A stretch of 10,639 nt of DNA from an uncultured Acetatifactor sp. GTDB taxonomy: Bacteria; Bacillota; Clostridia; Lachnospirales; Lachnospiraceae. The position numbers and the translations under genes are program-made. The stretch is from the NCBI GenBank assembly GCA_948896875.1, contig CAQUWW010000101.1, positions 1-10,639 of the forward strand, in the 5' to 3' direction. Of this stretch, positions 6,066-10,639 are shown piece after piece (the stretch's first letter is position 1; every line of letters starts with the position of its first letter). The notes under the pieces are model-generated. The model was not told the DNA's origin and ran no database searches. It worked only from the letters and a program-made list of their open reading frames with translations.

Positions 6066-6605
6066 ATGACAGCAAACGAATGTATCAAAGGCCGCAGAAG
6101 TATTCGTAAATTTACGAACCAGCCTGTTTCCCATGAGCTGCTTGCCCAGATTGTGGAGACGGCTTCCTATGCCCCCAGCTGGAAGCATACGCAGATTGTT
6201 CGTTATATTGCCGTGGAAGGGGAGAAGAAAGCCGCGCTGGCAAAATGCACCTCTCTCTATCCGGGCAATGGCAGAATTATGGAAAATGCCCCAATGGTAA
6301 TCGCCGTCACCATGATCAAAGGCCGCAGTGGTTATGAGAGAGACGGTTCTTTCTCCACTCCCAAAGGAGACAGATGGCAGATGTATGACGCCGGCGCAGC
6401 GGGCGAAGCATTTTGTCTCGCCGCATATGAGCAGGGACTTGGCACCGTTATCATGGGCCTGTTCGACGAGGAAGACGCCTCAAAGCTGCTGGAGCTTCCG
6501 GAAGACAGAGAGCTGGTGGCTCTGATTCCCATTGGATATCCCGATGAATCCCCCGTGGCTCCCAGAAGAAAACCGGTGGAAGAATTATTATCGTATCAGT
6601 CATAA
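6066..6605 (+). CDS. Nitroreductase family protein (FMN-dependent)
   Basis: This is a small flavoprotein of the NfsA/FrxA-like nitroreductase fold, which uses NAD(P)H to reduce nitro groups, quinones or other electron acceptors in the cytoplasm. The family signature is clear: an N-terminal RRSIRKF at residues 10-16 that contacts the FMN phosphate, YAPSWKHTQ at 35-43 for the flavin ring, a DAGAAGEAFCLAA helix in the middle and a C-terminal LIPIGYPDESP with RRKPVEEL. The 179-residue length fits the short clostridial subgroup. The ATG at 6066 has a perfect AAGGAGG at 6052-6058, 7 nt upstream. It is expressed behind the three-hairpin leader and followed by a strong terminator, so it is monocistronic. 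The natural substrate is unknown. Confidence 0.92.
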   Translation: MTANECIKGRRSIRKFTNQPVSHELLAQIVETASYAPSWKHTQIVRYIAVEGEKKAALAKCTSLYPGNGRIMENAPMVIAVTMIKGRSGYERDGSFSTPKGDRWQMYDAGAAGEAFCLAAYEQGLGTVIMGLFDEEDASKLLELPEDRELVALIPIGYPDESPVAPRRKPVEELLSYQS

Positions 6606-6607
6606 GC

Positions 6608-6642
6608 AGGAGTCGAAGAGTTTTTCTCTTCGACTCCTTTTT
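6608..6642 (+). terminator. Rho-independent terminator of the nitroreductase transcript
   Basis: A perfect 13-bp stem, AGGAGTCGAAGAG (6608-6620) with CTCTTCGACTCCT (6626-6638), has a TTTTT loop and is followed by a T run at 6638-6642. It begins 3 nt after the stop codon. This is the strongest terminator in the window and separates nitroreductase from pyrB. Confidence 0.92.
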
Positions 6643-6657
6643 CGGGTGCCTGTGCTC

Positions 6658-6694
6658 GCGCTGTGGCATAAGCCCCGCCCATAAATGACAGCGC
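6658..6694 (+). promoter_or_regulatory. Inverted repeat in the pyrB leader
   Basis: GCGCTGT (6658-6664) and ACAGCGC (6688-6694) are perfect complements flanking a 23-nt loop, just before the GAGGAAA ribosome binding site (6701-6707) of pyrB. No convincing promoter boxes or PyrR-type attenuator are visible between the upstream terminator and pyrB. The hairpin could be an operator or a translational control stem, which is speculative. Confidence 0.3.
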
Positions 6695-6716
6695 AGAAAA
6701 GAGGAAAACCAAAGCT

Positions 6717-7631
6717 ATGAGACATTTGATGAGTCCCCTTGACTTCACCACCGAAGAACTTGACCGGCTCTTCGACCTGGCAAATGACATTGAAAACCAT
6801 CCGGCAAAATACGCCCATACCTGTGATGGCAGAATTCTGGCCACCTGTTTTTACGAGCCCAGCACCCGCACGCGCCTGAGCTTTGAGTCGGCCATGACAA
6901 GGCTGGGCGGCAGAGTCATCGGCTTCGCCGACGCAACCTCCTCTTCCGCCGCCAAAGGAGAAAGCGTGTCCGACACCATCCGCGTCATCTCAGGCTATGC
7001 GGATATCTGCGCCATGCGTCATCCGAAGGAGGGTGCTCCCATGGTAGCCGCGGAGAAATCCGGTATCCCCGTCATCAATGCCGGCGACGGCGGTCATCAG
7101 CACCCCACCCAGACTCTGACAGACCTGCTGACCATCCGCAGTCTGAAAGGACGGCTGGGGGATTTCACCATCGGACTGTGCGGCGACCTGAAATTCGGCC
7201 GAACCGTGCACTCCCTGATCAATGCGCTGATTCGCTATGAGAATATCCGCTTCGTCTTCATCTCTCCGGAGGAGCTGCGGGTGCCTGACTATATCACGGA
7301 TATGCTGAAAGAAAAGGAGATCCCCTTCCAGGAGGTCATCCGGCTGGAAAATGTGATGCCCCAGCTGGACCTGCTGTATATGACACGAGTCCAGAAGGAG
7401 CGCTTCTTCAACGAAGAAGATTATGTCCGTTTAAAAGATTTCTATATTCTGAATGCTGACAAAATGAGCCTGGCCAAAGAGGACATGCTGGTACTCCATC
7501 CCCTGCCCAGAGTCAACGAAATCTCGGTGGAAGTGGACTCTGACCCCAGAGCGGTATATTTCAGACAGGCCAAATACGGCGTCTATGTCCGTATGGCCCT
7601 GATATTGACGCTGTTGGAGCTGGTACCGTAA
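6717..7631 (+). CDS. pyrB: Aspartate carbamoyltransferase, catalytic chain PyrB
   Basis: PyrB joins carbamoyl phosphate and L-aspartate to give N-carbamoyl-aspartate, the committed step of de novo pyrimidine synthesis in the cytoplasm. The 304-residue length fits a catalytic chain. The carbamoyl-phosphate motif STRTR is at residues 49-53, the loop lysine at K80 within AAKGES, HPTQ begins at H129, and HPLPR is at 261-265, which together form a complete active site. The ATG at 6717 is preceded by AGAGGAAA about 10 nt away. A second in-frame ATG at 6729 lacks a ribosome binding site, and family members commonly begin with the longer MRxLM-type N-terminus. The regulatory chain PyrI is encoded downstream, so a PyrB/PyrI allosteric complex is expected. 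The gap between the two genes is unusual. Confidence 0.97.
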   Translation: MRHLMSPLDFTTEELDRLFDLANDIENHPAKYAHTCDGRILATCFYEPSTRTRLSFESAMTRLGGRVIGFADATSSSAAKGESVSDTIRVISGYADICAMRHPKEGAPMVAAEKSGIPVINAGDGGHQHPTQTLTDLLTIRSLKGRLGDFTIGLCGDLKFGRTVHSLINALIRYENIRFVFISPEELRVPDYITDMLKEKEIPFQEVIRLENVMPQLDLLYMTRVQKERFFNEEDYVRLKDFYILNADKMSLAKEDMLVLHPLPRVNEISVEVDSDPRAVYFRQAKYGVYVRMALILTLLELVP

Positions 7632-7794
7632 ATTTCATGTACCTGGTTGTATTTCCATGCATATGCCTGCACTGTATCATTTCATCAACCTATCCGAACT
7701 ATATAGTGCACCATTATGTTAGAAATTGCATAATAGTCTGCCCACAGATTTTCATGTATGGCAATGTTGCCAGATGCATGGGTGTACCGTAAAT
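7623..7794. repeat. Direct repeat with internal inverted ends in the pyrB-pyrI gap
   Basis: The 307-nt gap 7632-7938 holds no convincing gene. GTACCGTAAAT occurs at 7623-7633, including the pyrB stop codon, and again at 7784-7794. Just inside these lie CATGTACCTGG (7636-7646) and CCAGATGCATG (7770-7780), which are complementary at 9 of 11 positions, and a smaller pair TGCACT/AGTGCA (7668-7673, 7705-7710). The arrangement resembles a ~150-bp MITE-like insertion with a target duplication, though an 11-bp match could also arise otherwise. AAATTGCA also appears three times in the gap, at 7723, 7836 and 7912. Confidence 0.35.
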
Positions 7795-7938
7795 CATTCG
7801 CTGCCTGCCATAAAACACTGGTATTCTATGGTAAGAAATTGCAAAAATCTCGACAGCCAGACACCAACTTGAAAAGGAATCCAGGTAACTGTCAGACATA
7901 TTTGTAAAAATAAATTGCAATAGAAAGGGAAAAAATAT

Positions 7939-8379
7939 ATGCTGAACGTTGGAAAAATAGAAGAAGGCTTCGTGCTGGATCACATCAAGGCCGGACGCAG
8001 CCTGGACATTTACGAACATCTCCAGCTGGATAAGCTGGACTGCACCGTGGCCATCATCAAAAATGCCCGAAGCGATAAAATGGAAAAAAAGGATATTCTG
8101 AAAGTGGAATGCGATATCGATATGCTTGACCTGGATGTGCTTGCTTTCATCGATCACAATATCACCGTCAACGTGATTAAAAACGGAGAAATCGTGGAGA
8201 AAAAAGAACTTGCCCTGCCGAAGCAGATTAAAAATGTCATCAAATGTCACAATCCCAGGTGCATCACCTCCATAGAGCAGGAGCTGCCCCACATTTTCTA
8301 CCTGGCGGACGCCGAAAGAGAAATATACCGCTGTAAATACTGTGAAGAGAAATATATGTCCTCCGCAAAGTGGAACTGA
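7939..8379 (+). CDS. pyrI: Aspartate carbamoyltransferase, regulatory chain PyrI
   Basis: PyrI is the zinc-containing regulatory subunit that binds nucleotides and transmits feedback control to PyrB. The 146 residues fall into an N-terminal nucleotide-binding part (MLNVGKIEEGFVLDHIKAGR and following) and a C-terminal zinc domain. The four zinc cysteines are C103, C108, C132 and C135, with the same 5-24-3 spacing as E. coli PyrI (109, 114, 138, 141). The start at 7939 has GAAAGGGA at 7923-7930. It is separated from pyrB by 307 nt, whereas these genes are normally adjacent or overlapping, so it may have its own promoter or depend on read-through. It looks more AT-rich than pyrB by eye. Confidence 0.96.
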   Translation: MLNVGKIEEGFVLDHIKAGRSLDIYEHLQLDKLDCTVAIIKNARSDKMEKKDILKVECDIDMLDLDVLAFIDHNITVNVIKNGEIVEKKELALPKQIKNVIKCHNPRCITSIEQELPHIFYLADAEREIYRCKYCEEKYMSSAKWN

Positions 8380-8519
8380 CGGATACAATCTGGCTGATAT
8401 TTCAGAATCGAGACTTCTTCTGGTCATCCTGCAATCAATCAGGCTCAAAACATGCGGTTCTCCCTCGGCCCTGACAGCAGGAAGAAATTGCCCTATGAAG
8501 TTTTTCAGGCTTCCAAGAA

Positions 8520-8620
8520 AACGAGGCTGTCACATTATACACCAAAGTACAGGATATGACAATATAATTCCATGAAAGGTCATATCCTGTACCTCAAGGT
8601 CTTAATGCGACATCCTCGTT
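8520..8620. repeat. Nested palindrome between the convergent pyrI and DUF362 genes
   Basis: The 334-nt region 8380-8713 has no supportable gene. It contains a perfect 14-bp inner inverted repeat, GTACAGGATATGAC (8547-8560) with GTCATATCCTGTAC (8579-8592), over an 18-nt loop. An outer pair, AACGAGGCTGTC (8520-8531) with GACATCCTCGTT (8609-8620), matches at 11 of 12 positions. CCAA/TTGG continues the outer pairing with small gaps. There is no T run after the inner hairpin, so a simple terminator does not explain it. It could be a MITE-like element or a structured 3' UTR. Confidence 0.5.
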
Positions 8621-8642
8621 ATATTTGGTTCAAGTATACCCA

Positions 8643-8675
8643 CATTCAGAAAAAAGCCTCTGTTTTTTCTGAATG
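8643..8675. terminator. Bidirectional A6/T6 hairpin between convergent genes
   Basis: CATTCAGAAAAAA (8643-8655) and TTTTTTCTGAATG (8663-8675) form a perfect 13-bp stem around a 7-nt loop, 39 nt beyond the DUF362 stop codon and 264 nt beyond pyrI. It is symmetric, so it could serve both strands. The stem is AT-rich and the T run lies inside it, so efficiency as a Rho-independent terminator is uncertain. Confidence 0.45.
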
Positions 8676-8713
8676 AAATCCGCAGCCTTCTAAATCTGGT
8701 TCCTTCCGACTCC

Positions 8714-9577
8714 CTATATCTCTGTCAGCTCATACTCCCGGCTGCCCACACCGATTTTCTCAGCGGCTTCCACCGTATGAACACCGTTTCTGGACTCAAT
8801 GCGCTCCAGCAGATGATCTCTCCCAGGGTCCTTTGACGCGTACACCAGATCAAGACAGGCCTGGTCCAATGCCACCGGGTCCAGGGATGCCAGAATACCG
8901 ATATCCCCCATGGCCGGGTCCTCAGCAACAGCACAGCAGTCGCAGTCCACGGACATATTCTTCATCACATTGATAAATACTATTTTGTCTCCGAACATAT
9001 CCATAATGGATTTGCTGGCATCTGCCATGGATTCCAGGAAAGAATCATGATCTGAATTCCAGAAATTATTCACATTTCCCACGCCGTGGATATATGCTTT
9101 GCCGTGAGAGGAGGCCAGACCGATGGAAATATTTTTCAGGGCTCCGCCGAACCCGCCCATAGGATGTCCCTTGAAATGGGACAGCACCAGCATGGAATCA
9201 TAATTCTCGATGTTCTTTCCCACATAATTTTTCTGAATCTTCTGCCCTTCCGGAATAGAAAGCTCGATCTCCCCTTCCGCGTCCAGGATATCCACTTCCG
9301 CGATATCCGTCCAGCCATGAAGCTTCATGGTCTCCCTGTGCGCCTCCGTGGTATTCCGCTTTCCCTCATACGCGGTATTGCACTCCACAATCGTTCCCTT
9401 CACCCGGTCAATCACCGGCTTCATAAAATCCGGACGCAGGAAATTCTGATTTCCCACCTCGCCTGAATGAAGCTTTACCGCAATCTTCCCCTGCAGCTCC
9501 ACCCCCATGGCCTCATACATTTTAATCATGGCCTGCGGCGTAATCTCCTTTGTGAAATAAACCTTTGCCTTTCCCAT
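8714..9577 (-). CDS. DUF362 domain-containing protein
   Basis: This is a member of the DUF362 family, a group of anaerobe proteins often linked with iron-sulfur ferredoxins; no enzymatic role is settled to my knowledge. The 287-residue protein shows the family hallmarks: KIAVKLHSGE near residues 31-40, SHFKGHPMGGFGGALKN at 133-149, a cysteine cluster DCDCC at 211-215 that could bind metal, and DIGILASLDPVALDQACLDL at 225-244. No additional CxxCxxC ferredoxin domain is present, so this is the single-domain form. I chose the start at 9577, where AAAGGTGG on the minus strand lies just upstream, over a start 43 codons earlier that overlaps the neighbouring reading frame and lacks a ribosome site. 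It appears to be monocistronic. Confidence 0.9.
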   Translation of the reverse strand: MGKAKVYFTKEITPQAMIKMYEAMGVELQGKIAVKLHSGEVGNQNFLRPDFMKPVIDRVKGTIVECNTAYEGKRNTTEAHRETMKLHGWTDIAEVDILDAEGEIELSIPEGQKIQKNYVGKNIENYDSMLVLSHFKGHPMGGFGGALKNISIGLASSHGKAYIHGVGNVNNFWNSDHDSFLESMADASKSIMDMFGDKIVFINVMKNMSVDCDCCAVAEDPAMGDIGILASLDPVALDQACLDLVYASKDPGRDHLLERIESRNGVHTVEAAEKIGVGSREYELTEI

Positions 9578-9629
9578 ATGAACCACCTTTCTTTGCTCCG
9601 GCCGTTTTGCTTTTGCCGGGAATAGGACT

Positions 9630-9659
9630 ATTTTATCACAGTTTATGCCAGGGAGACAA
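9630..9659 (-). promoter_or_regulatory. Possible promoter for the DUF362 gene
   Basis: On the minus strand, TTGTCT (9659-9654) and TAAAAT (9635-9630) are separated by 18 nt, matching the consensus at 4/6 and 5/6. The start would be near 9623, about 45 nt before the start codon, which is a normal leader length. Confidence 0.4.
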
Positions 9660-9702
9660 GCATGAATTGCGCTCTGGCGGAAATCAGGGAAAGTAATGTC
9701 TC

Positions 9703-10635
9703 TCAAATATGATACTCCCTGAATAGTTTCTGCTGAAAAACCGCATCGGAGGTAGATTTCAGCAGTTCATTCTGCCTGCCGTCCGCCAGGAGCAGCTGAA
9801 CCAGCTTGTTCATGCGCTCCAAGCCTTGCTTAACCCCCTGCTTTCTCTCATCCTTCTTGATATCTTCTCATGCCTTACACATATCTGTCTCCTCCTCCCC
9901 GCTCTCTGGATTCGTCGTAAATTGTAATCTGTCCCGCACATCTTTCATATTCGTAAACACATCTATCACATCAACCGCACTCTTTGGCATCATACTGAAA
10001 AATTCCCTGTTCTTTCTGATGTATTTCGCAAATTGCTTCCGATCTTTACTACACCTCATAATTCCCAGCACATACTTCAGATCAGAATCCATCTTCTCCA
10101 GCTCCGTCTCCGGAATATACCGCATATGAATCAGATTCACTTTATAGTTTCCCGCCAGATTCCACAGCTTCTTCGGCAATGCAGACTTCTGCCTCGTATC
10201 CATCATATCCCTGAGGCACAGCGGATGTCTCCATCTCCTGCTGCCCCAGTATAAGGTCAGATTCAGCACCGGGAGTAACACATCTTCCTTTTTATAAGAG
10301 TACTTAAAATCGTCCTCTGTCCCGTAATGCACTTTCTCCCGGCTGTTCTTCTCCTGAATCTCTTCTATCTCTGTCCCATAGGTGAGACAGTCCAGCTCCA
10401 TCAGACGCCATGGAAAAGTAAGGTTGATATCGTCCTGATTCTCAATTCCCAGCCGGAAGTCTGTCCCCCAGGCATGGGCTTTCCCACAGAAGTCTCTCTG
10501 TCTATAGGACAGTTTGCCCTTCCTGTTTCGAACCGTATAAAGTCCTCTGACCTCTTCGCACCGCCAGTCCTCCGGCAGCTTTTCTTCTAAACTCCCATGC
10601 ACTAAACCGCTCCACCATATATGAAAGTCGGGAGT
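9703..10635 (-). pseudogene. Rpn / PD-(D/E)XK nuclease family gene, 5'-incomplete with internal stop
   Basis: This belongs to the Rpn-like recombination-promoting nuclease / putative transposase family that is abundant in Lachnospiraceae. The readable part includes WGTDFRLGIENQ (the ExQ-type nuclease core strand), FPWRLMELDCLTYG, VLLPVLNLTLYWG, and a C-terminal helical part ending NPESGEEETDMCKA. A TGA at 9870-9868 then interrupts the frame, but the same frame continues for 54 codons with the family's normal tail (KDERKQGVKQGLERMNKLV..., ending QKLFREYHI) to a second TGA at 9705-9703. At the other end the frame is closed by a TAA at 10638-10636, and the expected N-terminal nuclease residues are missing. 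The only start seen is a GTG at 10602. The gene is probably decaying, though the window edge limits what can be said about the 5' part. A sequencing error at the TGA is the main alternative. Confidence 0.75.
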
Positions 10636-10639
10636 TTAG
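10587..10639. repeat. Inverted repeat at the window edge
   Basis: CTAAACTCCC (10587-10596) and GGGAGTTTAG (10630-10639) are a perfect 10-bp inverted repeat with a 33-nt spacer, and the right arm is the last ten bases of the window. It coincides with where the Rpn-like reading frame loses its N-terminal part. It may be a true rearrangement junction or an assembly end artefact. Confidence 0.5.

Noticed and set aside
7714..8448. A 244-codon open frame on the minus strand opposite pyrI
   Set aside because: It is antisense to a clear pyrI gene, has no recognisable domain or good ribosome site, and is a frame shadow extending into the AT-rich gap.
8342..8575. A short plus-strand open frame after pyrI
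   Set aside because: It starts inside pyrI, has no ribosome site of its own, runs through the palindrome and shows no recognisable protein features.

Overview
The window reads as chromosomal DNA of a gut-type Firmicute, most likely a Lachnospiraceae-like Clostridia member. Supporting signs are AGGAGG-type ribosome binding sites, an LplB/YtcP-type ABC importer without its own ATPase, a separate pyrB/pyrI pair, DUF362 and Rpn-like nuclease genes, and moderate GC that drops in the fic region. This taxonomy is an inference from protein character only.

Layout. (1) 1-3771, plus strand: a three-gene importer operon, made of an LplB-type permease, a YtcP-type permease and a lipoprotein solute-binding protein, with palindromic possible control sites upstream of it. 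(2) 3772-4981: a class III Fic AMP-transferase gene between two diverged copies of a structured repeat. Each copy has an invariant 11-bp hairpin, a possible pseudoknot and its own closing stem. (3) 4982-5674: a YjjG/YfnB-type HAD nucleotidase. (4) 5690-6605: a good promoter, then three tandem ~100-nt hairpin units, then a small nitroreductase gene and a strong terminator. (5) 6717-8379: pyrB and pyrI (aspartate transcarbamoylase), separated by an unusual 307-nt gap that holds an 11-bp direct repeat. (6) 8380-8713: a palindrome-rich convergent intergenic region. (7) 8714-9577, minus strand: a DUF362 protein. (8) 9703 to the window end, minus strand: a damaged Rpn/PD-(D/E)XK family gene with an internal in-frame TGA.

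The most interesting content is non-coding. The tandem array at 5735-6040 has units of 100, 106 and 100 nt. Each unit has a conserved linker (GGRACTAAAATCAGCA), an outer stem, an 8-9 nt 3' bulge, a 10-bp inner stem and a large apical loop beginning ACGGAYGCA. The stems of unit 2 share no sequence with those of units 1 and 3, but the architecture is the same, which is what selection on RNA (or folded DNA) structure produces. The loop's AYGGAY sequence recalls the published TwoAYGGAY candidate RNA, but I could not verify that. The fic-flanking repeats show similar, weaker evidence of compensatory change and may be a second structured family.

Functionally, the importer probably brings in a carbohydrate using a shared ATPase. 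PyrB and PyrI form the committed step of pyrimidine synthesis, and the HAD nucleotidase acts in nucleotide clean-up. The remaining genes are accessory.
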